A stretch of 64,000 nucleotides of DNA, taken from Thermogemmatispora sp042408965 (GTDB lineage Bacteria > Chloroflexota > Ktedonobacteria > Ktedonobacterales > Ktedonobacteraceae). The notes under the pieces were generated by a model, which worked only from the letters and a program-made list of their open reading frames with translations, was not told where the DNA came from and searched no databases. The stretch lies in contig JBHOQN010000144.1 in assembly GCA_042408965.1 (NCBI GenBank), forward strand, positions 14,020 through 78,019, given 5' to 3'. Made by a program: the position numbers and the translations under genes. Below, piece after piece: positions 8,655 to 16,233 of this stretch (the first letter of the stretch is position 1; each line of letters opens with the position of its first letter).

Positions 8655-9062
8655 AGAGATTCTCTCCTTAAGCAGGAACAGAGGTCAACAGACAGGCAGA
8701 CAGCTTGACCACCCGAGGGCGGCAGAGCTGCGCCTGAGCAGGGCACGACCGCGCGAGAGCGCGTGCCCGTAGCGGCGGCCTGTATTCAGGAGGAGCGCGG
8801 GCGTGGAGCGCAGAAGGAGATCGCTCGCGTCAATGGAGACGCATGCGCGAGGCCAGCCAGTCGAAGAAGAAGTCGGCCGGAAGGAGAGCAGAGACCCTGT
8901 GCTGCATCACCCGACAGGTGCAGACCTGCGCCCCGGCTGATCCGGGGCCACCACCTGTCATGACAGATGGGGGTCTGGTGATGGTGATGGCGGTTGTCTC
9001 CACAGGTAGCGCCTTTCACTGAGAAGCGCTGCGAACGTTGCAGCCAAAAACGAACCATCACA
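8655..9062 (-). promoter_or_regulatory. Long structured 5' leader of the acetyltransferase gene
   Basis: Between the predicted transcript start (~9056) and the ATG at 8654 there are ~400 nt without a convincing gene. Inverted repeats lie at 8951-8970 (CCACCTGTCA/TGACAGATGG, 9 of 10 paired) and 8931-8947 (CCCCGG/CCGGGG around a 5-nt loop). I could not match them to a known riboswitch or T-box. Small open frames here have no ribosome sites. Confidence 0.4.
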
Positions 9063-9092
9063 AGTATAGCTGACGGACGGCCGGGCTGTCAA
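9063..9092 (-). promoter_or_regulatory. Strong promoter reading toward the acetyltransferase gene
   Basis: On the minus strand, TTGACA (9092-9087) and TATACT (9068-9063) are separated by 18 nt. This is one of the best consensus promoters in the window. Confidence 0.65.
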
Positions 9093-9135
9093 GGCAGCGC
9101 CCGTGCGCACAGGCTGGCGGACGGCCGGGCGGCGA

Positions 9136-10092
9136 TCAGGAGCTGAAGCTGCTCCAGCGCGCGAAGATCGCCGTGGAGAGCCGGCGCCCGGCGCTCTCCT
9201 CTACCAGCACCATCTCGCCCGCCGTCAGGCTGCCGCGGTAGTCCCGCAGCATCTCCTGCAGCGGATAGTAGAGACTCAGGGCCGAGGCGCGGATCGCATA
9301 GGCCGTCAGAACCACAAAGAGGGGCTGCTCGCTCAGGAGGGCGCGGCAACTTTGCAGCAGCGCGGGAAGAGCCTCGTGCAGCTTCCAGACCTCGCCGCGC
9401 GGACCACGGCCGAATTTGGGCGGATCGATAATCAGGCCATCGTAGCGCACACCGCGGCGCACCTCGCGCTGCACGAACTTCAGCGCATCGTCGACAATCC
9501 AGCGGATCGGCCGCTGCGACAGACCAGAGAGCGCCTGGTTCTCCCGTGCCCACTCGATGCTTTTCTTTGAGGCATCGACGTGAGTCACCGCAGCGCCAGC
9601 GCTGGCCGCCGCCAGCGAGGCCAGGCCCGTATAGGCGAAGAGGTTGAGCACCTTCACCGGCCGACCGCTCTCAGCGATCAGCCTGCTCAGCCAGTCCCAG
9701 TGGCAGGCCTGCTCCGGAAAGACGCCCAGATGGCGGAAAGGCGTTGGCGCCGCCCAGAAGCGCAGGTGCTTGTAGCGCACCATCCAGCGCGGCTCCAGAG
9801 GACGACGAAAGCGCCAGTGCCCCCCCTCATACTCCTCCGCACCACCCAGGCTGCCCTGGAAGACCGCATCGGCCTGCTCCCAGGCCGCACGTGGCAGGGC
9901 CGGTTGCCAGAGCGCCTGCGGCTCCGGGCGCACAAAGCAATAGGGTCCCAGCCGCTCCAGCCTGGCTCCAGCGCCACTGTCCAGCAAGGCATAGTCCTGC
10001 CAGTCTGGTGAGGTCAGCAAAGTCAGCGCCGCCGTCTGTTGAGGGCCAGGGCCGCCGATGTTCACTGCAGGCCGTTGTTCAGCTCGACTCAT
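9136..10092 (-). CDS. Class I SAM-dependent methyltransferase, RlmI/K-like
   Basis: The 318-residue product has a Rossmann methyltransferase core: VKVLNLFAYTGLASLAAASAGA (SAM-binding motif I), THVDASKKSIEWARENQALSG (motif II with acidic residue), RWIVDDALKFV, and LIIDPPKFGRGP, the DPPKF motif typical of RlmI/RlmK-type rRNA cytosine or guanine methylases. No PUA domain precedes it. The start at 10092 (MSRAEQRP) has no Shine-Dalgarno sequence. A promoter with its -10 seven bases before the ATG suggests a leaderless message. The open frame continues to 10281 without support. Exact RNA target unknown. Confidence 0.8.
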   Translation of the reverse strand: MSRAEQRPAVNIGGPGPQQTAALTLLTSPDWQDYALLDSGAGARLERLGPYCFVRPEPQALWQPALPRAAWEQADAVFQGSLGGAEEYEGGHWRFRRPLEPRWMVRYKHLRFWAAPTPFRHLGVFPEQACHWDWLSRLIAESGRPVKVLNLFAYTGLASLAAASAGAAVTHVDASKKSIEWARENQALSGLSQRPIRWIVDDALKFVQREVRRGVRYDGLIIDPPKFGRGPRGEVWKLHEALPALLQSCRALLSEQPLFVVLTAYAIRASALSLYYPLQEMLRDYRGSLTAGEMVLVEESAGRRLSTAIFARWSSFSS

Positions 10093-10099
10093 GCCCACT

Positions 10100-10128
10100 A
10101 CTGTAAGCCATCGCCGCCGTTTTTGCAA
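10100..10128 (-). promoter_or_regulatory. Promoter abutting the methyltransferase start (leaderless candidate)
   Basis: On the minus strand, TTGCAA (10128-10123), a 17-nt spacer and TACAGT (10105-10100) are followed after 7 nt by the ATG at 10092. The transcript would begin at or next to the start codon. Confidence 0.5.
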
Positions 10129-10215
10129 GAGGCCGCCAGCCATGAGCCCAGGCAGTCCAGTACGAACCGGCACCCCCTGCGCACGCGCTCCCCTGGGGAA
10201 CGCCAGGATCTGGAA

Positions 10216-10244
10216 TTGACATTGTGTTGTCAACCTTCTATACT
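10216..10244 (+). promoter_or_regulatory. Consensus promoter of the ferredoxin transcript with overlapping dyad
   Basis: TTGACA (10216-10221) and TATACT (10239-10244) are separated by exactly 17 nt. The -35 is the left arm of a dyad TTGACA-N6-TGTCAA (10216-10233), a possible operator. The predicted leader to the ferredoxin ATG at 10503 is ~250 nt. Confidence 0.65.
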
Positions 10245-10249
10245 GAACT

Positions 10250-10502
10250 AGGCGCTCGTAAGAGCCACTCCACCGTGGCACTCCCTCAGGGAAGCGGTGG
10301 ACTGCAAACCAGCAGGCGAGGGCGGGCGAGAGCAGACAAGGGGAGGGAGGGACCTGCAGCGTTGCCCTGGCGCGCCATCCCAGACCAGCCGGAGTCCTGC
10401 TTGAGCGAGCCTGTATGCTGAGACCAGATCATACTTTGAGGAAAAGGAGGCGGCGCTGTTCTCCCCGGCACTGAGTGGGGATCTGATGCGCCGGATTGTT
10501 GG
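10250..10502 (+). promoter_or_regulatory. Structured leader upstream of the ferredoxin gene
   Basis: No gene is visible in these ~250 nt. Complementary arms at 10266-10275 and 10295-10304 (CACTCCACCG/CGGTGGACTG, one mismatch) form a 10-bp stem with an inner CCCTcAGGG. A strong AAAAGGAGG near 10440-10449 has no start codon at a useful distance. The function of the leader is unknown. Confidence 0.35.
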
Positions 10503-10760
10503 ATGACCTACGTAATTACCCAGCCGTGCATTGGCGTGAAGGATGCCTCCTGCGTCGACGTCTGTCCGGTGGACTGCATTCATCCTACACCGAACGAGGA
10601 AGGGTTTGAGGAGAGCGAGCAGCTCTACATCAACCCCGATGAGTGCATTGACTGCGGTGCCTGCGAACCGGCGTGCCCGGTGACTGCCATCTTTGAGGAG
10701 TCGGCGGTGCCTGAGGAATGGAGGCACTTCATCAAGATCAACGCTGAGTTCTTTAAGTAA
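10503..10760 (+). CDS. fdxA: 7Fe/8Fe-type bacterial ferredoxin
   Basis: The 85-residue protein begins MTYVITQPCIGVKDASCVDVCPVDCIHP and contains a second cluster motif CIDCGACEPACPVTAIF. The first motif, C-x7-C-x3-CP, is the [3Fe-4S]-type variant; the second, CxxCxxCxxxCP, binds [4Fe-4S]. With the DECIDCG segment and C-terminal EWRHFIKINAEFF it matches FdxA-like electron carriers of actinobacteria and Chloroflexota. It acts in the cytoplasm as a low-potential electron donor; the partner is not shown by context. No clear ribosome site precedes ATG 10503. Confidence 0.9.
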   Translation: MTYVITQPCIGVKDASCVDVCPVDCIHPTPNEEGFEESEQLYINPDECIDCGACEPACPVTAIFEESAVPEEWRHFIKINAEFFK

Positions 10761-10783
10761 AAGAGAGGGCCATGCAGGCCCAG

Positions 10784-10864
10784 GCCGGTTGGCATGGCAG
10801 GCAGTCGGGCGGGCTGGAAGCCTCATCAACGATGCTGGGCTGACTCGCCCAACCGGCTTTTTTT
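10784..10864 (+). terminator. Intrinsic terminator of the ferredoxin gene with a large loop
   Basis: GCCGGTTGG (10784-10792) pairs perfectly with CCAACCGGC (10849-10857), followed by seven Ts (10858-10864). The 56-nt loop is unusually long and has only weak inner pairing. Confidence 0.7.
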
Positions 10865-10888
10865 ACGCTAGAACTCCTCGCCAGGCTG

Positions 10889-10897
10889 TGATATAAT
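10889..10897 (+). promoter_or_regulatory. Extended -10 promoter of the zinc-ribbon gene pair
   Basis: TG-A-TATAAT at 10889-10897 is a perfect extended -10, 51 nt before the gene at 10949. Confidence 0.55.
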
Positions 10898-10948
10898 GCA
10901 GACGCATACATCGAACGCCAAAGAACTTCTACTAAGGGAGCTGCCCCT

Positions 10949-11611
10949 ATGCCGATAACAAGACGCAGACGCGCGAATCCACCAGACCAACCTGAGAACA
11001 ACAATCATAACCATGTTGCGGAGCAAGCCGAGGAAGTTGCAGAACCGTTACCCACGGAGCAAGCTCCCATAGTGCCGCTGGATGGCGAACAGCTAGCCGC
11101 CCGACAGCCGGGCCCGGCGCAGAGCGAGGCCGCCCCCCTGCCGTTTCCCGCCGCCGACTCCCTTCCCGGCCAGGCAGGAGCAGGGGCCACTCCCGTTGCT
11201 AATGGCGAACGCGCCGAGCGGCCAGGCGCGGAGTACCCACCCCTGAGCGAGGGAGGACGGCGCTCGGCACGCGACTACTTCCGGCGTCCCGCCCAGGCCG
11301 CCACCGCTGGCGCAGCAGGGCCGGTGGCGACCTTTCAGCAGACAGCGCCGCCACCGCCGACGCATGAGATTGCCCTGCCGCTGGGTAATCTGCTCCACCT
11401 GGCCTACAATCCAAGCTATACCGGCGCCGAGGAGGCACGAAGCCAGCTCTTGCGCCGCCTGGAGAGCGAGAGCAAGGCCGGCGGGCGAGCCCGCTGCTGG
11501 AACTGTGGCTCCCTGGCGGTGGTCTACGATCGCTGGGAGACCCGCAGCAAGGCCTTTGGGGAAGTGGGGATTGCCTATTGCGAGATCTGTGGCGTCTGGA
11601 GTGTCTTGTAG
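10949..11611 (+). CDS. Unknown protein with C-terminal zinc ribbon
   Basis: The 220-residue product is not recognised. The first ~110 residues are disordered, rich in Pro, Glu and Ala. A middle segment (ALPLGNLLHLAYNPSYTGAEEARSQLLRRLE) looks helical. The C-terminus holds two Cys pairs, RCWNCGS and YCEICG, the spacing of a zinc ribbon. ATG 10949 follows GGGAG. It is followed 93 nt later by a second small zinc-ribbon gene in the same direction, so the pair may be co-transcribed. A nucleic-acid or protein-binding adaptor is possible but not shown. Confidence 0.7.
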   Translation: MPITRRRRANPPDQPENNNHNHVAEQAEEVAEPLPTEQAPIVPLDGEQLAARQPGPAQSEAAPLPFPAADSLPGQAGAGATPVANGERAERPGAEYPPLSEGGRRSARDYFRRPAQAATAGAAGPVATFQQTAPPPPTHEIALPLGNLLHLAYNPSYTGAEEARSQLLRRLESESKAGGRARCWNCGSLAVVYDRWETRSKAFGEVGIAYCEICGVWSVL

Positions 11612-11704
11612 GGACGCGAGTTCGTCGTGCGTACGTGTCGTTGAGGACGTCTGCTCGCTTGCGTCTGTCGCAACGTGCTCTACCGTTCTTAAGGAGACTG
11701 TGCT

Positions 11705-11902
11705 ATGACGATGGGTCTGGAGACGGAGACGCCTCGTCGCTGTCCACGCTGCGGAGGCCGTCTCTATAAGCCCCTGGGAAGCTCATTCTACTGGCACGCT
11801 GATAGCAATCATCCGCCCTGTGATATCACCAATATCGCCGAGTCATCGTTCAAGACCCAGACCGCAGAAGACGCGCCGGCAGAGAAGCGCGAGCAGAAAT
11901 AG
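11705..11902 (+). CDS. Small zinc-ribbon-like protein
   Basis: This 65-residue protein carries CPRCGGRLY near the N-terminus and a later HADSNHPPCDI, giving Cys/His ligands compatible with one zinc site. The C-terminal third is charged (DAPAEKREQK). The ATG at 11705 is preceded by TTAAGGAGA at good spacing. It lies between the larger zinc-ribbon gene and the Bax-inhibitor-1 gene, all rightward. The role is unknown. Confidence 0.65.
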   Translation: MTMGLETETPRRCPRCGGRLYKPLGSSFYWHADSNHPPCDITNIAESSFKTQTAEDAPAEKREQK

Positions 11903-12051
11903 CTCTTTCTGCCGGCCGGCAGACCCCCTTCGGACTACAACTTCTTGTACGCAGCTCCGTAATAGGATAGGAATGAAGAGAGAGCGAGTACGCTCTGCCA
12001 GTTCGCCGGAAGCTGTAAGCTGTCTCTTTCCCTGAGTGATGAGGTGAAGCA

Positions 12052-12807
12052 ATGTTTAATCCGCGCTATAATTCACCCTATGGTATGGGGCGCAGAGGAG
12101 GCTTCGCCGCCGCCTACCCCTATCAGACGGTGCCATATATCAATGAGGAGGCCGGCAGCCTGGTCAGCAAAGTCATGCTGCTGCTGGCGGTGTCCTTCCT
12201 GGTAGCCTGCGTCGGCACCTTTATCGGCATCTCCTTCTTCTCACAAGTTGCAGGCATTGGGGCCTACCTGCTGGTGGCTCTGGGTGGCCTGGTGGTCCTG
12301 CTCATTCTGCACCTGGCCATCAATGTGCAGGGATTGAATATCTTCCTGCTCTACCTGTTTACGTTTCTGGAGGGCATGTCGCTGGCGCCCCTGGTCACGG
12401 CCTACACAGGGGCTGGCATGGGCAATATCCTGGGCGAGGCCTTTCTGATGACCGCGGCCACCTCATTGGGCCTGGCCATCTATGCCTGGACAACGCGCCG
12501 CAACTTCACCGGTCTGGGCAGATACCTCTTCTTTGGCTTGATTCTCCTGCTCGTCGCGGGGATCGTGGGCATCTTTCTGCCGGGCCTCTTCGGTACCGGC
12601 ATTGGGGGATTGCTGATCTCAGTGGTCGGGATCGCCATTTTTGGTGGCTACGTGCTCTACTACGTGCAGCAGGCGAAGTACCTGGCCGATACGCTGCCCA
12701 ACGCCATCATGCTCACGGTCTCGATCTTCATCACCGTGCTCAACCTCTTCATCTACATTTTGCGCCTGCTCACAATCCTGCAGGGCGGCAATCGCAGCAG
12801 CCGCTAA
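12052..12807 (+). CDS. Bax inhibitor-1/YccA family multi-pass membrane protein
   Basis: The 251-residue protein has a short basic N-terminal tail and then six or seven hydrophobic helices (for example VMLLLAVSFLVACVGTFIGI, YLLVALGGLVVLLILHL, LFFGLILLLVAGIVGIFLPG). The motif LLYLFTFLEGMSLAPLV matches the BI-1 signature region, and the late helices AIFGGYVLYYVQQAKYL and IFITVLNLFIYILRLLTI complete the fold with the conserved Tyr/Asp-rich C-terminus. Homologues act as pH-sensitive calcium leak channels or as FtsH-regulating YccA proteins; ftsH in this window is 30 kb away. The start at 12052 follows GAGGTGAAGCA. Confidence 0.88.
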   Translation: MFNPRYNSPYGMGRRGGFAAAYPYQTVPYINEEAGSLVSKVMLLLAVSFLVACVGTFIGISFFSQVAGIGAYLLVALGGLVVLLILHLAINVQGLNIFLLYLFTFLEGMSLAPLVTAYTGAGMGNILGEAFLMTAATSLGLAIYAWTTRRNFTGLGRYLFFGLILLLVAGIVGIFLPGLFGTGIGGLLISVVGIAIFGGYVLYYVQQAKYLADTLPNAIMLTVSIFITVLNLFIYILRLLTILQGGNRSSR

Positions 12808-13215
12808 GCAGCCAGAGCATCTTGCGTCGGCCAGCATCTGCGCCCCAGAGCCCAGCGCGAGCGAGCAAGTGAGTGAGCGAGGAGAGGAGCTGACACCAGA
12901 GGCAGGCTCCTCTCCTCCTCGCACGTCTGCACTGTGTGACAGCAGCCAGGCGGCACCAGTAGCCGCGCGTACATCCATCAGAGGGAGCCTGTCATCCATA
13001 GCGGCCAGGCGATGCGGCGCATGCAGAGCAGGACTCCAGGGCTGTGCCTGTTGCCGAGCAGGCCTGATCGGGGGTATAATCTGGCAGTGGGGCTGGCGTC
13101 TGGAGGAATAAGTGCAGGGCCTGATTTGTTTTCCTAACTGAAAGTACTTCACGGTACCCGATTGTGCTGGATAAGCATAAAACTGACAGACTTCCTGGGA
13201 AAGAGAGTCGTTTGA
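12808..13215 (+). other. Intergenic region (408 nt) with a hairpin and the thioredoxin promoter
   Basis: After the BI-1 stop, CGAGGAGAGGAGC (12878-12890) pairs with GCTCCTCTCCTCCTCG (12906-12921), a strong stem without a T-run that may end the upstream transcript. The thioredoxin promoter follows at 13051-13080. No gene seen. Confidence 0.45.
13051..13080 (+). promoter_or_regulatory. Thioredoxin promoter
   Basis: TTGCCG (13051-13056), 18-nt spacer, TATAAT (13075-13080); the gene starts at 13216. Confidence 0.55.
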
Positions 13216-13563
13216 ATGGCTGAGCATTCCAATCTGTTTCATATTAGCGACCAGGATTTTGAGACGCGCGTCTTGAAGTCCTCAACGCCGGTGATAGTTG
13301 ACTTCTGGGCCACCTGGTGCCCCCCCTGTCGTGCGCTTGCTCCGACCTACGAACAGCTGAGCAAGGAGTACCAGGGCAAGCTGGCGTTTGCTAAGATGGA
13401 CATCGACGAGAATCAGGTCACGCCGATGCGCCTGCATATCCAGGCCGTCCCCACGCTGATCGTCTTTAAAGATGGTCGAGAGGTTGCGCGCCTGGTCGGT
13501 CCCCATCCGCTGCGGCTGAAGAGCGAGATCGACCGCATCCTGGCGCAGAGCACGGTCGTCTGA
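13216..13563 (+). CDS. trxA: Thioredoxin
   Basis: The 115-residue length and fold are those of a classical thioredoxin. The active site reads WATWCPPCR, with the WCPPC variant instead of WCGPC, which in known proteins shifts the redox potential. Other hallmarks are PVIVDFWA, FAKMDIDEN and the cis-proline segment VPTLIVFKDGREV. It reduces protein disulfides in the cytoplasm; no signal peptide is present. Transcribed from its own promoter, next to a GntR regulator with its own promoter. Confidence 0.93.
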   Translation: MAEHSNLFHISDQDFETRVLKSSTPVIVDFWATWCPPCRALAPTYEQLSKEYQGKLAFAKMDIDENQVTPMRLHIQAVPTLIVFKDGREVARLVGPHPLRLKSEIDRILAQSTVV

Positions 13564-13678
13564 CCTGAGTGGCGTGGCGAGTGCGCTGTGCTGAAGTGAG
13601 GGAGGAGTGCGATGCGAGAGTGGAGGCTGGATCTGCCAGCGTCCAGGGGGCTCGCACTTCTCTGTATATTTTCCCCTC

Positions 13679-13707
13679 TCGACGCTTTTCGGCTTTTATG
13701 ATATATT
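13679..13707 (+). promoter_or_regulatory. Promoter of the GntR regulator
   Basis: TCGACG (13679-13684), 17-nt spacer, TATATT (13702-13707), 68 nt before the ATG at 13775. Confidence 0.5.
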
Positions 13708-13774
13708 CTTCTCACCATCTTTAATCTCGGAGATGTAGAATCCTGTTGTCTGGACATAGGGGGGACTGTATATT

Positions 13775-14515
13775 ATGCCAATGTTGGAACGCTCAAACCC
13801 TCTGCCGCTGTACTATCAGCTCAAAGAAGTGCTGAAGCAGCAGATTCGCGCAGGGCATCTGGCCCCGCATACCGCCATTCCATCCGAGCCCGAGCTGGTG
13901 GCGCGCTACCGTGTGAGTCGCGCTACCGTACGGCAGGCCTTGACCGAGCTGGTCCATGAGGGCCTGTTGTATCGTCAACATGGCAAAGGCACATTTGTCT
14001 GCGAGCCACGTGTGCAGCAGACGCTCAGCGAGCTGACGAGTCTGAGCGAAGAGATCCGGCGACGTGGCAAGCGGCCAGGAGGGCTCCTGCTCGTCAGCGA
14101 GCTGGTACGTGGCTCCGAGGCAGTTCGTGAGCGCCTGCGCCTGCTGGATGAGGAGCAGGCCGTGCGTCTGGTACGGCTACGCACCGCTGATGAAGTGCCC
14201 GTCGCCCATGAGGTCGATTACCTGCCCTATCCCCGAGCGACCGGGGTGTATCAGCGCGCCAGAGAATTAGGAGAGGGGTCGCTCTACAGCATGATGGCCT
14301 CTGAGGGCCTGAGCCCTTATATCGCCGAGCAGAGCGTCACGGCGGCCCTGCCCACCGCGCGCGAGGCCGAGCTGCTGCATATTCCGCCCGACGAGCCGGG
14401 CCTGCGTGTCATCTGTACCACTTTTGATCAGACTGGCTCGCCCATTGCCTATAGTGAAGTCTTTCATCCTGGATCGCGCTATACGTATGAAGTAACGCTG
14501 CGGGTGGCAAGGTAG
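13775..14515 (+). CDS. GntR-family transcriptional regulator, HutC/UTRA type
   Basis: The 246-residue protein starts with a GntR winged helix (PLPLYYQLKEVLKQQIRAG, IPSEPELVARYRVSRATVRQAL, GLLYRQHGKGTFV) over residues ~5-75. The remaining ~165 residues form a UTRA ligand-binding domain (EEQAVRLVRLRTADEVPVAHEVDYLPY; SVTAALPTAREAELLHIPPDEP; FDQTGSPIAYSEVFHPGSRYTYEV). Such regulators bind a sugar phosphate, histidine or similar metabolite and repress nearby operons. No metabolic operon adjoins, so the ligand cannot be guessed. A second ATG (13781) is also usable. Confidence 0.9.
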   Translation: MPMLERSNPLPLYYQLKEVLKQQIRAGHLAPHTAIPSEPELVARYRVSRATVRQALTELVHEGLLYRQHGKGTFVCEPRVQQTLSELTSLSEEIRRRGKRPGGLLLVSELVRGSEAVRERLRLLDEEQAVRLVRLRTADEVPVAHEVDYLPYPRATGVYQRARELGEGSLYSMMASEGLSPYIAEQSVTAALPTAREAELLHIPPDEPGLRVICTTFDQTGSPIAYSEVFHPGSRYTYEVTLRVAR

Positions 14516-14707
14516 TAAGCGAATCACACTCCATGAGCAGCAGGTCGGTTGAACTGGCGATGCCTGCCCTGCCCGGTTGCAGGCCGTCTGCTCTGCCGAC
14601 CTTTTCTGCTGCTAGAGAGGGAGAGACACCCCATCGATTCTGCCCGCAGGCCGGGGGGAAGGGTATGATTGTCCGTCGTAGTGAACAGACTAGAAGAGCC
14701 ACGATCG

Positions 14708-14719
14708 GCGTGCTATACT
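14708..14719 (+). promoter_or_regulatory. Extended -10 promoter of the TPR gene
   Basis: GCGTGCTATACT at 14708-14719 is identical to 12 bases of the promoters of moaD and the YbjN-like gene. It lies 66 nt before the start codon. Confidence 0.5.
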
Positions 14720-14785
14720 AGGCCATGACTGATGCAATGTGCTACCCTCGTTGACGAGACTCGATAGAGGAAGGAAACAGCCCTA

Positions 14786-16213
14786 ATGGAAGAGATGTCG
14801 GATATGCCAAAGCACGAGGTGTCTGCCGGACAGAACGGCGTGGGATCGGCTATGAATCGTGAGGAAAAAGAATGGACGGATCGTGGGAAGGCTGCGGCTG
14901 CCGAAGAAGATTACGAGCGTGCCGCGGAGGCCTTTGAGCGCGCGGTGGCCGCTAATCCAGGCAGTGGGCGGGCGCGCTACAATCTGGCGCTGGCGCAGCA
15001 GTATCTGGGCGATAAGGAGCTGGCGATCGCCGGCTACCGGCGCGCCATCGACCTCGATCCCGGGCTGATCGAGGCCTATATCAATCTGGGGAACCAGTAT
15101 GTAGAGCTTGGCCTCTATGATGAGGCTGTCGAGACCTTTCAGCAGGCCCTGGAGATTCAGCCAGAGCATGACGATCTCTATGTCAGCCTGGGCGATGCCT
15201 ACCGTCTGCAGAATCTCTACCAGGACGCTGTGCAGGCCTACCGCCAGGCCCTGCTACTCAATCCCCAGAATACCCAGGCCAGCGAGAATCTGCACAATGT
15301 GCGTGAGCGGCTCAACGGCCAGCTCCGCCGAGTGATGGCCCAGGAGGCAGAGATCGATCGCAACCCCAGCGATCCAGCGCGCTACGCGGAGCTGGCGGCC
15401 CTCTACCTGGATATGCGGCGCTATGATGAGGCCCTGTCCATGGCCAATCAGATGCTGGTGCTCGATCCTGAGAACCGGGCGGCCTACGATGTCCTGGCCT
15501 CAGTCTATGAGCAGATGGGCGAGCGCGATCAGGCCGCGCAGGTCTACGAGCGCATTGTCGAGCTCGAGCCGGCCGATCCCAGCGCCTGGGAGCGGCTGGC
15601 CTACTGGCGTTCGCTGCAGGGTGATACAGAAGGGGCGCTCGAGGCCTATCGGCGAGCGCTGGAGCTGGAGCCACACCGCCATAGCGCGCGTTTTGGTCTG
15701 GCTGAGACCTCCCTCGAGAGCGAGCGTTACCAGGAGGCGGCCCAGGCCTATCAGGAACTCATCGCCGCAGGCGAGGAGCTGCAGGACGATGACCTTGCCG
15801 CCGCTTATGCCGGGCTGGCCGATGCCTACAATGCCCTGGAGCGCTACGATGAGGCGATCAGCGTCGCCAGGAAGCTGCTGGAGCGCTACGAGGATGATGC
15901 CGAGGGCTATTACCAGCTCGCCACGGCCTACGACGGGCTGGGGCGCTATGACGAGGCGATCGAGAACTACGAGAACGCCATCGAGTCCGATCCGCTGAAC
16001 CCCGATTTCTACAACGATCTAGCCGACACCTATCGCAAGGTCAGGCGCTATAACGAGGCTGTAGAAATGGCTCAGCAGGCCATCGCCATGGACCCCTCGC
16101 AGGTGCTGGCCTACGAGACCCTCGCTCAAATCTATCAGGAGATGGGGCGGACCGACGAGGCGCGCGAGATCCTGGCCCAGGCCAGCGAGCTGCGCCAGGC
16201 CGATGGCAAGTAG
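14786..16213 (+). CDS. Tetratricopeptide-repeat protein
   Basis: The 475 residues consist almost wholly of TPR units, with the typical pattern A-x-Y-N-L-A and Y-x-x-A-x-x-x-F-x-x-A-L. About eleven units are visible, for example ARYNLALAQQYLGDKELAIA, AYINLGNQYVELGLYDEAVE, YVSLGDAYRLQNLYQDAVQA and DFYNDLADTYRKVRRYNEAV. TPR solenoids are protein-protein scaffolds. No signal peptide or membrane helix is seen, so it is probably cytosolic. It ends only 20 nt from the convergent nucleotidyltransferase-HEPN gene. Function beyond scaffolding is unknown. Confidence 0.88.
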   Translation: MEEMSDMPKHEVSAGQNGVGSAMNREEKEWTDRGKAAAAEEDYERAAEAFERAVAANPGSGRARYNLALAQQYLGDKELAIAGYRRAIDLDPGLIEAYINLGNQYVELGLYDEAVETFQQALEIQPEHDDLYVSLGDAYRLQNLYQDAVQAYRQALLLNPQNTQASENLHNVRERLNGQLRRVMAQEAEIDRNPSDPARYAELAALYLDMRRYDEALSMANQMLVLDPENRAAYDVLASVYEQMGERDQAAQVYERIVELEPADPSAWERLAYWRSLQGDTEGALEAYRRALELEPHRHSARFGLAETSLESERYQEAAQAYQELIAAGEELQDDDLAAAYAGLADAYNALERYDEAISVARKLLERYEDDAEGYYQLATAYDGLGRYDEAIENYENAIESDPLNPDFYNDLADTYRKVRRYNEAVEMAQQAIAMDPSQVLAYETLAQIYQEMGRTDEAREILAQASELRQADGK

Positions 16214-16233
16214 CGTGCGGCGGCGCGTTGAGG

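Noticed and set aside
8786..9061. 91-codon minus-strand frame in the acetyltransferase leader
   Set aside because: It would start upstream of the predicted transcript start and has no ribosome site; the composition looks non-coding.
11908..11923. Palindrome TCTGCCGGCCGGCAGA after the small zinc-ribbon gene
   Set aside because: It is perfect over 16 nt but has no loop or T-run. As an operator it has no supporting second site, so I did not list it.
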